Shown here: in pieces, positions 25,504 to 34,481 of the stretch
How positions within the stretch are numbered: position 1 is the first letter of the stretch
Layout of the letters: every line of letters starts with the position of its first letter
From: SZAS-103 sp038226665
GTDB taxonomy: Bacteria > Pseudomonadota > Gammaproteobacteria > Xanthomonadales > Xanthomonadaceae
Length of the DNA stretch: 64,000 bases
Reading direction: 5' to 3'
NCBI GenBank assembly: GCA_038226665.1
Contig: JBBRQI010000006.1
Location: forward strand, 1 to 64,000
Program-made: the position numbers and the translations under genes
Notes under the pieces: generated by a model
Database searches by the model: none
Told to the model about the DNA's origin: nothing
What the model saw: the letters and a program-made list of their open reading frames with translations, nothing else

Positions 25504-26577
25504 TCAACCTGCGCCGCCCAATCGCTGCGTCGCCTGCACGAATTGGTCGAGCTTCGCGCGCGCCGCGCCGCTGGCGAGCGCCTGTCGCGCGAGCGCGACG
25601 CCATCGCCGATGTTCGCGGCGATATCCGCAGCGTACAACGCCGCGCCCGCGTTGAGTGCGACGATCTCGCGCGGCAGGCCGGGTTTGTCGTTCAACGCAT
25701 CGAGCAGCATCGCCTTGGACTCCGCCACATCGTTCACGCGCAGGTTGCGGCTTGCGGCCATCGTGATGCCGAAATCCTCGGGATGGATCTCGTACTCGCG
25801 GACCACGCCGTCGCGCAATTCAGCGACCTGGGTCGCAGCGCCGAGGGTGATTTCGTCCATTCCATCGCGGCCCCACACGACCAGCGCATGGCGCGCTCCG
25901 AGCCTTTGCAACACGCGCGCCTGGATGCCGACAAGATCGTGATGGAAGACGCCCATCAGGATATTCGGCGCGCCCGCCGGGTTGGTCAACGGGCCGAGGA
26001 TGTTGAACATCGTGCGCACGCCCATCTCGCGGCGCACTGCGGCGACGTTCTTCATCGCCGGATGATGGTTGGGCGCGTACAGGAATGCGAGACCGGTTTC
26101 GGCGAGGCATTGCGCGACCTGCGCCGGCTTGAGGTCGATCTCGGCACCGAGCGCTTCAAGCACGTCCGCGCTGCCCGATTTCGACGAGACGCTGCGATTG
26201 CCGTGCTTGGCGACTGTCGCGCCGACGGCTGCGACGACGAACATCGCGGCGGTGGAAATGTTGAAGGTGTTCGCGCCATCGCCGCCGGTGCCGACGATGT
26301 CTACCAAGTGTCGTTTGTCGTCGGTGCCAAGTGCGCCGACTGACGCCGTATCGACTGGAACCTCGACCTTCGCCGAAAACTCGCGCATCACCTGCGCCGC
26401 GCCGGCGATCTCGTCGACAGTTTCCTTCTTGACGCGCAGGCCGGTGAGGATTGCAGCGGTCATCACCGGCGAGACTTCGCCACGCATGACCTGGCGCATG
26501 AGCTCGACCATCTCGTCGTAGAAGATCTCGCGATGCTCGATCGTGCGTTGCAGTGCTTCTTGCGGAGAGATAGGCAT
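25504..26577 (-). CDS. trpD: Anthranilate phosphoribosyltransferase
   Basis: 357 residues. It transfers the phosphoribosyl group of PRPP to anthranilate, the second step of the Trp branch. The PRPP site is VGTGGDGANTFNIST, with KHGNRSVSSKSGSADVLEALG and LGPLTNPAG following. Starts 3 bp after the trpG stop on the same strand. It is somewhat longer than typical 330-345 residue enzymes because of a short extension at the end. Free-standing, not fused to TrpG. Confidence 0.97.
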   Translation of the reverse strand: MPISPQEALQRTIEHREIFYDEMVELMRQVMRGEVSPVMTAAILTGLRVKKETVDEIAGAAQVMREFSAKVEVPVDTASVGALGTDDKRHLVDIVGTGGDGANTFNISTAAMFVVAAVGATVAKHGNRSVSSKSGSADVLEALGAEIDLKPAQVAQCLAETGLAFLYAPNHHPAMKNVAAVRREMGVRTMFNILGPLTNPAGAPNILMGVFHHDLVGIQARVLQRLGARHALVVWGRDGMDEITLGAATQVAELRDGVVREYEIHPEDFGITMAASRNLRVNDVAESKAMLLDALNDKPGLPREIVALNAGAALYAADIAANIGDGVALARQALASGAARAKLDQFVQATQRLGGAG

Positions 26578-26580
26578 GGT

Positions 26581-27159
26581 CTAGGCGTGCAGGAAATTCT
26601 TCAGCAACGCATGACCGTGCTGGGTAAGGATGGATTCTGGATGGAACTGCACGCCTTCGGCGCGCCAGGTCTTGTGCCGCACGCCCATGATCGCCTCGAC
26701 ATCGCCGTTCGCGTCCTCGGTCCACGCGGTGACTTCAAGGCAGTCGGGCAACGAGTCACGCTCGACGACCAGCGAATGGTAGCGCGTCGCTTCGAATGGC
26801 TCGGGCAATCCAGCGAACACGCCGACGCCATTGTGGCGCACCTGCGATGTCTTGCCGTGCATGATCTGTCCGGCGCGCACGACCTTGCCGCCGAATGCCT
26901 GGCCGAGCGCCTGGTGGCCAAGGCAAACGCCGAGGATCGGAATGCGGTCCGCGAGCTTCGCGTAAATTTCCAGCGACACGCCTGCATCATTTGGCGTGCC
27001 GGGCCCGGGAGAAATCACGATGTGCGACGGCGCAAGCTTCTCGATCCCCGCGATGTCGATCGCATCATTGCGCACCACGCGCACTTCCTGCCCCAACTCG
27101 CCAAAATACTGGACGAGGTTGTAGGTGAAGCTGTCGTAGTTGTCGATCATGAGCAGCAT
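26581..27159 (-). CDS. trpG: Anthranilate synthase glutamine amidotransferase subunit
   Basis: 192 residues from the ATG at 27159, giving the expected start MLLMIDNYDSFTYNLVQYF. Class I amidotransferase with the nucleophile in GVCLGHQALGQAFGG and the His/Glu pair in VQFHPESIL. It supplies ammonia to TrpE and possibly to PabB as well. First gene of the trpG-trpD-ABM-trpC run. The upstream gene on the same strand is a histidine kinase ending 77 bp away, not trpE as in related genomes I recall. Confidence 0.96.
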   Translation of the reverse strand: MLLMIDNYDSFTYNLVQYFGELGQEVRVVRNDAIDIAGIEKLAPSHIVISPGPGTPNDAGVSLEIYAKLADRIPILGVCLGHQALGQAFGGKVVRAGQIMHGKTSQVRHNGVGVFAGLPEPFEATRYHSLVVERDSLPDCLEVTAWTEDANGDVEAIMGVRHKTWRAEGVQFHPESILTQHGHALLKNFLHA

Positions 27160-27236
27160 GGGCGATCCATGGAACACTGCTGCGCAAGGCCGCAGAGTAT
27201 ATCCCGCCAGTAGCGGCCAGGCTCGGCCTGCTAGGC

Positions 27237-28637
27237 TCAGGCTGCGGCGACAGCCGGCAACCGCACGCGGACGCGCAAGCCCGGCGAATTGTCCTCGAGG
27301 GTGACGTTGCCGCCGTGGCGATGCGCGATCGCGCGCACGAGGCTGAGCCCGAGGCCGCTGCCGATCGAGCCGCGATGTTCTTCCAACCGCACGAAGCGAT
27401 CGAACACGCGCTCGCGGTCGGCGGCTGGAATGCCCGCGCCGTGGTCGCCGACGATCAGGTGGATCGCGTCGCCATCGTCGTACAAGTGCAGGGTGACACG
27501 GGTGCCGCGCGTTGCGTACTTGAGTGCGTTGTCAAGCAGGTTCGCAACGAGCTGGAACAGTTGGTCGGTGTCGCCACGCAGCGTGCATGCAACCGTCTGC
27601 GCATCGAGCACGATGCCGCGCTCGCTGGCGATCGGCGCATACAGTTCCACCGCATCGAGCACGAGCGGCTGCATTGCGAGTTCCGGATCGTTGGCGCCAG
27701 CGGTCTGCGCCTCGATGCGGGTCAGCCGCAGCAATGCACTGAAGGTGGCGAGCAACTGGTCGGTTTCGGCGGTGGCGGCGTCAAGCTCCGTGGCGAACTG
27801 ACTGCTCGCCAGGCTCCCGAACTGTTCGTCGCGCATGTGCCCGTTGCGCATGTCCTCGAGCCGATTGCGCAATCGCGTGAGCGGCGTGCGCAAGTCGTGC
27901 GCGATGTGGTCGGTCGCGTGGCGCACGCCATCGAGCAACTCCTGGATGCGGTCGAGCATCGCGTTGATGCGCTTGGCGAGGCGATCGAAGGAATCGTCGC
28001 TGTCGTCCTCCGGGATGCGCAGCGCGAGTTCGCCGGCGCCGACGCGGCGGGTGATGTCGTAGGTGCTTTCGAGCCGGTGCGTTACCCAGCGCGCGGTGAT
28101 CCAGCCGATCAAACCGCCGAGCCCGGCGGCGGCGAGCAGGGCGAACATCGACGTGCGCCGTACGAGTGCCTCGAAGCGCTCCTGGTTGCGGCTGCGGCGG
28201 CCGGTCAGCAGCTTGCTGCCGTCCTTGAGCTTTTGCAGCTTCGCCACCACGCGCACTGTGCCAGCGTCATTGCGTTCGTCGAACTCGACCCAGCCATCGC
28301 CGTTGCGCACAGAGTCCGGCAGCACCGCGAACTGTCCCGCGAGCAGCCGGCCCTGCGGCCCGATCAACGCATAGACCGCATTGTCGTCGTCGGGAGCGGC
28401 GGTGCGTTCGGAGATTTCAGTGGTGAGCGCGGCATGTCCCGATTCGCGGTACATGTCGACAAGATCGGCGCTATCAAGGCGGATCACCTCGTGCAGATCC
28501 TGCGCGAAGATCTGCGACACCGCGTAGTACATACCCGCGCCGAGCAGCAGGTACGAGAGCAGGAAAAGTCCGCCGATCGCCAGCGCTAGGCGCGCGCTGG
28601 TCGAACGCGTGGACAGCAGTCCGATGAGGCTATTCAC
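27237..28637 (-). CDS. Two-component sensor histidine kinase (membrane)
   Basis: 466 residues from a GTG start at 28637, overlapping the regulator gene by 8 bp. A first membrane helix (LALAIGGLFLLSYLLLGAGM) and a second (FALLAAAGLGGLIGWITARWV) enclose a periplasmic sensor of about 125 residues. Then come HAMP, HisKA (HIAHDLRTPLTRLRNRLE) and HATPase (NLLDNALKYATRGT, GDHGAGIP, GSGLGLSLVRAI). The layout resembles metal- or envelope-stress-type kinases. The signal is unknown, but a His-rich periplasmic protein encoded upstream in the same direction hints at metal sensing. Confidence 0.93.
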   Translation of the reverse strand: MNSLIGLLSTRSTSARLALAIGGLFLLSYLLLGAGMYYAVSQIFAQDLHEVIRLDSADLVDMYRESGHAALTTEISERTAAPDDDNAVYALIGPQGRLLAGQFAVLPDSVRNGDGWVEFDERNDAGTVRVVAKLQKLKDGSKLLTGRRSRNQERFEALVRRTSMFALLAAAGLGGLIGWITARWVTHRLESTYDITRRVGAGELALRIPEDDSDDSFDRLAKRINAMLDRIQELLDGVRHATDHIAHDLRTPLTRLRNRLEDMRNGHMRDEQFGSLASSQFATELDAATAETDQLLATFSALLRLTRIEAQTAGANDPELAMQPLVLDAVELYAPIASERGIVLDAQTVACTLRGDTDQLFQLVANLLDNALKYATRGTRVTLHLYDDGDAIHLIVGDHGAGIPAADRERVFDRFVRLEEHRGSIGSGLGLSLVRAIAHRHGGNVTLEDNSPGLRVRVRLPAVAAA

Positions 28638-29310
28638 GCACGCCGAGGCGATAACCCGCACCACGCACGGTATGCAGCAGCGGTTTCGGGTGATTGCGGT
28701 CGATCTTCTGGCGAAGGCGGCTGATGTGCACATCGATCACGTTGGTCTGCGGATCGAAATGGTAGTCCCATACCGCTTCGAGCAGCATCGTGCGGGTGAC
28801 CACGCGCTCGGCTTGGCGCATCAGGTATTCGAGCAGGCGGAATTCGCGCGGCTGCAATTCGATGCTGCGGCCGGCGCGCCTGGCTTCGCGCGTGAGCAGG
28901 TTCAGTTCGAGGTCGCCGACGCGCAGTTCGGTGATTTCGGCGCTGGAAGACTGGCGACGCCGCAGCAGGCTGTCGATGCGCGCGCTGAGTTCGGCATAGG
29001 CGAACGGCTTGACGAGATAATCGTCGGCGCCTGCGCGCAAGCCTTCGACGCGGTGATCGACATCTCCCAGCGCGGTCAGCACCAGCACCGGCGTCGCATT
29101 GCCGGCACCACGCAGTGTGCGCAGCACAGTCAACCCGTCCACGGCCGGCAGCATGCGGTCGAGGATGATCGCGTCATAGGTTTCGGTGGTGGCCAGGAAC
29201 AGGCCGTCTCGGCCATTGTCGGCCTGATCGACGGTATGTCCGTCCTCGGTCAGGCCCTTGGCGATGAATGCCGCGGTGTGGGGGTCGTCTTCGACGATCA
29301 GGATGCGCAT
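28630..29310 (-). CDS. OmpR-family response regulator
   Basis: 226 residues. The receiver domain begins MRILIVEDDPHTAAF with the phospho-acceptor in IILDRMLP and Lys in YLVKPFAYAEL. The C-terminal winged helix has ELQPREFRLLEYLMRQAERVVTRT and NVIDVHISRLRQKID. It pairs with the overlapping kinase gene. It starts 75 bp after the His-rich protein gene; a 9-bp GC hairpin without a T tail lies between them (29339-29360) and may tune read-through. Confidence 0.95.
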   Translation of the reverse strand: MRILIVEDDPHTAAFIAKGLTEDGHTVDQADNGRDGLFLATTETYDAIILDRMLPAVDGLTVLRTLRGAGNATPVLVLTALGDVDHRVEGLRAGADDYLVKPFAYAELSARIDSLLRRRQSSSAEITELRVGDLELNLLTREARRAGRSIELQPREFRLLEYLMRQAERVVTRTMLLEAVWDYHFDPQTNVIDVHISRLRQKIDRNHPKPLLHTVRGAGYRLGVRE

Positions 29311-29338
29311 GTCGCTCCCTTCAAACCCCCGCAGGATA

Positions 29339-29360
29339 CCGCGCCGGAGAGCCGGCGCGG
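29339..29360. other. GC-rich hairpin between the His-rich gene and the response-regulator gene
   Basis: A perfect 9-bp stem CCGCGCCGG/CCGGCGCGG with a 4-base loop and no T-run on either side. It is more likely an RNA-stability or attenuation element than a full terminator. Confidence 0.5.
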
Positions 29361-29385
29361 ATCCCTGTAGCGTGTTGCGCGATGC

Positions 29386-29661
29386 TTACTTGCCGCTGGC
29401 AGCGGGCATCGGGGCATCGGCAGGCGGCGAGGCGTCGGAAGCCATCGGCGCAGGCTTGGCCATGTGGTGGTGGTGATGGTGATGGTGGTGCTTCTTGTGA
29501 TGATGCTTGGCCATCGGCGCGGCCATCGGAGCGGCAGTGTCGGAAGCCATCGGAGCGGCGGCATCGGAAGCCGGGGAAGCCATCGGGGCCGGATCGGCGG
29601 CGAACGCGGTGCCGGCAACGGCGGACAGCGCAATCGCGAGCAGCGAGGTGCGGATCTTCAT
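29386..29661 (-). CDS. Small periplasmic His-rich protein
   Basis: 91 residues from the ATG at 29661 with CAGGAG upstream. Signal peptide MKIRTSLLAIALSAVAGTAFAA, then low-complexity Ala/Pro/Met/Ser repeats of the type APMAS. A central block holds about twelve histidines (HHHKKHHHHHHHHH), followed by another APMAS-rich stretch. There is no globular domain. The sequence suggests a periplasmic binder or buffer of Ni, Cu, Zn or Co, with Met also able to bind Cu. It is encoded immediately upstream of the two-component system on the same strand. Confidence 0.8.
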   Translation of the reverse strand: MKIRTSLLAIALSAVAGTAFAADPAPMASPASDAAAPMASDTAAPMAAPMAKHHHKKHHHHHHHHHMAKPAPMASDASPPADAPMPAASGK

Positions 29662-29850
29662 GAAAAACTCCTGGAGGACAGAAAGGGTCGCCGTCGAAAC
29701 AAAGCGCTTCGACGTGGCATCACGATGCACCCCCGTGCGCCGCCGCCTGCTTGCCGGAAGATGACGGAAAATTTAACTGACGGCATGCGTTCAGGCGCGC
29801 GGTTTACGACTGCCCTCCCTCTCCCGCTGGCGAGAGAGGAGGCAACACCG

Positions 29851-30516
29851 CTATTTGTACCTGATCGTCTCTTCGCCCTTAGCAGGTGGATAGTCAAAAT
29901 GGATCTGCGACTCATCATCGACGAGCGCACTCTTCACGATGTTTTTCTCGAATGCGTCCGAACACAGGCCATCGGCTTGCTCCAGCCAACTGATTGGTCC
30001 ATAGCTCATCACACCTTTTTGATCGGATCCGCCACCGACATACCCGATGAGCCCTTTCTGATAAGAATAGAAAAACAGCGTGTACCTCTCATCCGGCTTG
30101 CCTGATCGAATCAGGACATAAGGTTCATTCAATCCCATGAACACCGCATGGCGCTGGATGTACTCCGAGTGCGGTATCGGGCCCAGAATTGAGACTTTCA
30201 GGCCAGTGACCACCTCATAGTCGCGACCGTGGAATCGCCATGCTTCGTTGATCTTGATCGGATGGCGGGGCACTGCAAACTCCAATGGCTCTCCATGAAT
30301 AACGAAACAATGGAAGCCGGATTTCTTCGAACAATGCAAGACATGCGTGAATTCGTCCCACTGGTGGAGTTCGCCGTCTGTATCGAAGTGATCCTGTTCA
30401 ATATCGATAGTCCCTTTGCCAAGGCCGTACCAGCTATAAGTAGCAACCATGTCTCGCGCTTCGCAGATCTGCGTCAGCCCGACACATGCCACGAGCAGGA
30501 TCATAAACTTCTTCAT
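29851..30516 (-). CDS. Secreted protein of unknown function
   Basis: 221 residues from the ATG at 30516 (GGGAG about seven bases upstream; an ATG two codons earlier is possible). Signal peptide ends near CEARD, about residue 20. The mature part has several Trp, Tyr and His residues and four cysteines (CSKK, HCFVIHG, LCSDAF), so disulfides are possible, but no known family is recognised. It is 32 bp from the trpE stop on the same strand, so it may ride on the trpE transcript. Base composition is lower in GC than its neighbours, which suggests acquisition. Confidence 0.7.
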   Translation of the reverse strand: MKKFMILLVACVGLTQICEARDMVATYSWYGLGKGTIDIEQDHFDTDGELHQWDEFTHVLHCSKKSGFHCFVIHGEPLEFAVPRHPIKINEAWRFHGRDYEVVTGLKVSILGPIPHSEYIQRHAVFMGLNEPYVLIRSGKPDERYTLFFYSYQKGLIGYVGGGSDQKGVMSYGPISWLEQADGLCSDAFEKNIVKSALVDDESQIHFDYPPAKGEETIRYK

Positions 30517-30547
30517 CGTCATCTCCCCTCGGTGCATGGGTGACGCA

Positions 30548-32026
30548 TCACAGCCCCTCAGCCGCCTGCGCCACCGCGCGGAACAGCGCGCGGCCCTTGC
30601 TCATGGTCTCGTTCCATTCGGTCTGCGGGTCGGAGTCGTGGACGATGCCGGCGCCGGCCTGCACATGCAGGCGGCCGTCGTGGATGACCGCGGTGCGGAT
30701 CGCGATCGCGGTGTCGGCATCGCCCCACCAGCCGATGTAGCCGATCGCGCCCGCGTAGATGTTGCGCTTGACCGGTTCGAGTTCGCGGATGATTTCCAGC
30801 GCGCGGATTTTCGGTGCGCCGCTCACGGTGCCGGCCGGAAACGCGGCCTTCAGCACGTCGGCGTAGCTCAATCCTTCGCGCAGGGTGCCGGTGACTTCGC
30901 TGACGATGTGCATCACGTGCGAATAGCGTTCGATCACGAACTGTTCGCCGACTTTCACGCTGCCGGGCACGGCGACGCGGCCGACATCGTTGCGGCCGAG
31001 GTCGATCAGCATCAGGTGTTCGGCGCGTTCCTTCGGATCGGCGAGCAGTTCGGCTTCGAGCGCGATGTCTTCCTCGTGGGTCTTGCCGCGCCGGCGCGTG
31101 CCGGCGATCGGGCGCACGGTGACGGTGTTGTCCTTCAGGCGCACGAGGATTTCCGGTGACGAACCGACGACCTGGGTGCCGTCGAGGTCGAGGAAATACA
31201 TGTACGGCGACGGATTCAGCGCGCGCAACGCGCGATACACGTCGACAGGACGTGCGCGGAACGGCACCGACATCCGCTGCGACAGCACGACCTGGAACAC
31301 ATCGCCGGCCTTGATCGCTTCCTGCGCAGTGCGCACGGCGGCCTTGTAGCCTTCTTCGGTGAAACCCGACACGAAATCTTCTTCCTGCAGTGCGGATGGC
31401 GCGAGCATGTCCGGATAACTTCGACCGGAATGGCGCAACTTGTGCACGAGTTCGTCGAGCCGCCGCCGCGCGCGCGCATACGCCTGCGGCTGAGCGGGAT
31501 CAGCGTGCACGATCAGGTACAAGCGGCCCTTGAGGTTATCGAATACAGCAACCTCCTCGGACAACAACAGCAATGCATCTGGCGTGCCGAGTTGATCGGG
31601 TTTGCCGGCATCGCTCACAAGGCAAGGCTCGATCCAGCCGATCGTCTCGAAGCCAAAGTAGCCGACCAGTCCGCCGGTGAATGCGGGCAACTCGGGCATG
31701 CGCGGCACATGAAATTGCGCTCGGATTTTTTCGACTTCGGCGAACGGATCGTCGAGTTCGCGCGATTCAATCACCTCGCAATGTTCGCGAATTTCGAGCG
31801 TGTGCCCTCGAAATGTATACGTGCGTTTCGCCGGCAGGCCGATGATCGAATAGCGCCCCCAGGTTTCGCCGCCTTCGACCGACTCGAACAGATAAGTGTG
31901 CGGACCGTCGGCGAGTTTCAGGTAAACCGACAGCGGCGTGTCGAGGTCGGACAGCACTTCGCGAACGACCGGGATACGGCTGTGGCCGGCGACGGCGAGT
32001 TGGTCGAACGTGGCTTGGTCGATCAC
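30548..32026 (-). CDS. trpE: Anthranilate synthase component I
   Basis: 492 residues from a GTG start at 32026. Chorismate-utilising fold: N-terminal YLFESVEGGETWGRYSIIG carries the region involved in Trp feedback inhibition. The catalytic part has PIAGTRRRGKTHEED, LIDLGRNDVGRVA, FPAGTVSGAPKIRAL and GAIGYIGWWGDADTAIAIR. It makes anthranilate from chorismate with ammonia from TrpG. It is separated from trpG by a secreted-protein gene, the His-rich gene and a two-component system (about 3.4 kb). No run of Trp codons was seen upstream, so no leader-peptide attenuator is supported. Confidence 0.97.
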   Translation of the reverse strand: MIDQATFDQLAVAGHSRIPVVREVLSDLDTPLSVYLKLADGPHTYLFESVEGGETWGRYSIIGLPAKRTYTFRGHTLEIREHCEVIESRELDDPFAEVEKIRAQFHVPRMPELPAFTGGLVGYFGFETIGWIEPCLVSDAGKPDQLGTPDALLLLSEEVAVFDNLKGRLYLIVHADPAQPQAYARARRRLDELVHKLRHSGRSYPDMLAPSALQEEDFVSGFTEEGYKAAVRTAQEAIKAGDVFQVVLSQRMSVPFRARPVDVYRALRALNPSPYMYFLDLDGTQVVGSSPEILVRLKDNTVTVRPIAGTRRRGKTHEEDIALEAELLADPKERAEHLMLIDLGRNDVGRVAVPGSVKVGEQFVIERYSHVMHIVSEVTGTLREGLSYADVLKAAFPAGTVSGAPKIRALEIIRELEPVKRNIYAGAIGYIGWWGDADTAIAIRTAVIHDGRLHVQAGAGIVHDSDPQTEWNETMSKGRALFRAVAQAAEGL

Positions 32027-32186
32027 GGCGTAGCTCGTTGTTGCGGATGCGCGAGTATGCCAGTGCCGGCCGCAGTCATCGCGTTGTCACTCACCGATGC
32101 GATCCTGCCGTTGGCGCCAGAGTCTATCGACGTGCGGCGCACGACCATCGCAAGGATGAAAGTCGGGCATGGATGCTCATTCTTCA

Positions 32187-32222
32187 AGCCCTGAATCGAT
32201 CCATCCAGGATTGTTCAGGGCT
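32187..32222 (-). terminator. Hairpin just downstream of rpe
   Basis: A perfect 9-bp stem AGCCCTGAA/TTCAGGGCT with an 18-base loop, beginning 5 bp after the rpe stop. The T tail is poor, so it may be a weak terminator or a processing site between rpe and trpE. Confidence 0.45.
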
Positions 32223-32227
32223 TTCTC

Positions 32228-32902
32228 TTATCCGCGCGCAGCATTCGCCGCCGCGCGCATCGCGCCGATCTCCGCAGCGTAATCGCTGGCACCAAAAATC
32301 GCCGAACCCGCGACAAAGGTATCGGCGCCTGCCGCCGCGATTGCGCCGATGTTGTCGGCTTTCACGCCGCCATCCACTTCCAGCCGGATGTCGCGGCCTT
32401 GGCGGTCGATGCGCTCGCGCACACGACGGATCTTCTCCAGTGCCATCGGGATGAAGCTTTGGCCGCCGAAGCCGGGGTTCACCGACATGATCAGCACGAT
32501 ATCCAATCGATCGAGCACGAAGTCGAGGTAATCCAGCGGCGTCGCCGGATTGAACACCAGGCCTGCCTTGCAGCCCGACGCATGGATCAACTGGATCGTG
32601 CGATCGATGTGTTCGCTGGCTTCGGGATGGAAGCTGATCGATGTTGCGCCGGCCTTGGCGAAATCCGGCACGATGCGGTCGACCGGCTTCACCATCAGGT
32701 GCACGTCGATCGGCGCGGTCACGCCGTGCTTGCGCAGCGCTTCGCACAGCAACGGACCGATCGTGAGGTTCGGCACGTAGTGGTTGTCCATCACGTCGAA
32801 ATGGATCCAGTCGGCGCCGGCCTTGAGGACGTTGTTGACTTCCTCGCCGAGCCGCGCGAAGTCGGCCGACAGGATGGACGGGGCGATGATGCAGTTCGAC
32901 AT
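32228..32902 (-). CDS. rpe: Ribulose-phosphate 3-epimerase
   Basis: 224 residues from the ATG at 32902. TIM barrel with all family signatures: IAPSILSADFARLGEE, HFDVMDNHYVPNLTIGP, HLMVKPVDR, NPATPL, MSVNPGFGGQ and LEVDGGV. It interconverts ribulose-5-P and xylulose-5-P in the pentose phosphate pathway, which supplies erythrose-4-P and PRPP for the aromatic and Trp pathways. The association of rpe with trp genes is common in proteobacteria. Confidence 0.97.
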   Translation of the reverse strand: MSNCIIAPSILSADFARLGEEVNNVLKAGADWIHFDVMDNHYVPNLTIGPLLCEALRKHGVTAPIDVHLMVKPVDRIVPDFAKAGATSISFHPEASEHIDRTIQLIHASGCKAGLVFNPATPLDYLDFVLDRLDIVLIMSVNPGFGGQSFIPMALEKIRRVRERIDRQGRDIRLEVDGGVKADNIGAIAAAGADTFVAGSAIFGASDYAAEIGAMRAAANAARG

Positions 32903-33019
32903 CGGAGGTCTGCCGCGTTGACGTGCGTCAATTCTACCGCGAGACGCTGCGCCGCAGCCGCGCATGGACGCGCATATGGCCGCACGCCGTTACAATGCTG
33001 CCTTTGCAGGAGTTCACGC

Positions 33020-33916
33020 GTGACGACAACCTTGCTGCAATCCGACCTGCCCGGCCTTGACCTGTTGCATCGCGGCAAGGTGCGCGATGTGTACGCGTTG
33101 CAGGGCAACGAATTGCTGATTGTTGCGAGCGATCGCCTGAGCGCGTTCGACGTCGTGCTGCCCGATCCGATTCCTGGCAAGGGCGAGATGCTGTGCCAGA
33201 TGAGCAACTTCTGGTTCACCAAGACCGCGCACTTGCTGCCCAATCATCTGACCGGACGCACGGTCGCCGATGTATTGCCGGCTGGCGTCGATGCGGCGCT
33301 GTATGCGAAGCGTGCGGTCGTCGCCAAGCGCCTCAAGCCCGTGCCGATCGAGGCGATCGCGCGCGGCTATCTGATCGGTTCGGGCTGGAAGGATTACCAG
33401 CGCACCGGCCGCGTCAGCGAAATCACATTGCCGGACGGCTTGCGCCAGGCCGAACAATTGCGCGAACCGATTTTCACTCCATCGACCAAGGCCGCGGCCG
33501 GCGCTCACGATGAGAACATCGGTTTCGACGCGGTGGTCGCGGCGATCGGCGCGGATCTTGCCGAACAGGTGCGCTCGGCCACGTTGGCGATCTACAAATA
33601 CGCTGCCGACTACGCCGCGCAGCGCGGCATCCTGATCGCCGACACCAAGCTTGAGTTCGGCACCGACGACAACGGGCGGCTGCTGGTGATGGACGAGATG
33701 CTGACGCCGGATTCGTCGCGTTTCTGGCCGGCGGATACCTACAAGGTTGGGATCAGCCCGCCCAGTTACGACAAGCAGTTCGTGCGCGATTACCTGGAGA
33801 CGCTGGACTGGAACAAGACCGCACCGGGTCCGCATGTTCCCGCCGAAGTCGTCGAAGGCACCCGCGCGAAATATGCCGAGGCCTTGCAGCGCCTCGCAGG
33901 CATCGTGCTGGAATGA
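33020..33916 (+). CDS. purC: Phosphoribosylaminoimidazole-succinocarboxamide synthase
   Basis: 298 residues from a GTG at 33020 with AGGAG about eight bases upstream. Recognised by HRGKVRDVYAL, VASDRLSAFDVVLPDPIPGKG, PIEAIARGYLIGSGWKDYQ, ADTKLEFG and DEMLTPDSSRFWP. It joins aspartate to CAIR in purine synthesis. The length is that of the fungal-like/long bacterial PurC (about 295-305) rather than the 237-residue E. coli form. It diverges from rpe, so both promoters are in 32903-33019. Confidence 0.96.
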   Translation: MTTTLLQSDLPGLDLLHRGKVRDVYALQGNELLIVASDRLSAFDVVLPDPIPGKGEMLCQMSNFWFTKTAHLLPNHLTGRTVADVLPAGVDAALYAKRAVVAKRLKPVPIEAIARGYLIGSGWKDYQRTGRVSEITLPDGLRQAEQLREPIFTPSTKAAAGAHDENIGFDAVVAAIGADLAEQVRSATLAIYKYAADYAAQRGILIADTKLEFGTDDNGRLLVMDEMLTPDSSRFWPADTYKVGISPPSYDKQFVRDYLETLDWNKTAPGPHVPAEVVEGTRAKYAEALQRLAGIVLE

Positions 33917-34007
33917 ACATTCCTCTGTACGATCATCGTCGACCGGGTTGTCGGCACATCATCCCGAGCTCATCGACATCGCTTGTTGAAATAACCGAAG
34001 GATTGCC

Positions 34008-34472
34008 ATGATCCCCATCGCCACATGGTTCGAAAACTATTCCGGCGATCATCGCAACAAAACCAACCAGTTGATTCACGTGGGGTGCGTGCCGGCGATC
34101 CTGTGGTCGGTGATCGCCTTGTTGTGGACGATCCCGGTGCCGGAAGCGCTCGCGCAGCCGGGCGCATGGGCCGGGCTCGCGATGGCGGCAACATTGATTT
34201 TCTACTGGCGCCTGTCGCGCCCGCTGGCGCTTGGCATGCTGCTGGTCTTCGTCGCCTTCGGCGCGAGCAGCGCGGCGGTCGGCAACATGCTCGGAATGCG
34301 GATACTGCTGTGGACCGCGATCGCGGTGTTCGTCGTCGCATGGATCGGGCAGTTCGTCGGCCACAAGATCGAAGGTCGCAAACCGAGCTTCCTCACCGAT
34401 CTGTCGTACTTGCTGATCGGGCCGCTGTGGGTGCTCGCGAAGTTGTATCGCAAGCTCGGCATCGCCTACTAG
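34008..34472 (+). CDS. DUF962 / Mpo1-like membrane protein
   Basis: 154 residues. Begins IATWFENYSGDHRNKTNQLIHVGCVPAILWS with the conserved His residues of the family, has four membrane segments and ends with WIGQFVGHKIEGRKPSFLTDL, the second conserved His region. Yeast Mpo1 of this family is an Fe-dependent dioxygenase that shortens 2-hydroxy fatty acids; bacterial members are largely uncharacterised. RBS AAGGA. It stands alone between purC and the convergent epimerase gene. Confidence 0.88.
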   Translation: MIPIATWFENYSGDHRNKTNQLIHVGCVPAILWSVIALLWTIPVPEALAQPGAWAGLAMAATLIFYWRLSRPLALGMLLVFVAFGASSAAVGNMLGMRILLWTAIAVFVVAWIGQFVGHKIEGRKPSFLTDLSYLLIGPLWVLAKLYRKLGIAY

Positions 34473-34481
34473 CGTTATTAA

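Noticed and set aside
29460..29600. CAT/GGT-type short direct repeats that could look like a microsatellite or CRISPR-like repeat
   Set aside because: They are explained by the His and APMAS codon runs of the small secreted protein; no regular spacers.
32027..32227. Trp leader-peptide attenuator upstream of trpE
   Set aside because: No short frame with tandem Trp codons; the visible hairpin belongs to the end of rpe and lacks a proper T tail relative to trpE.
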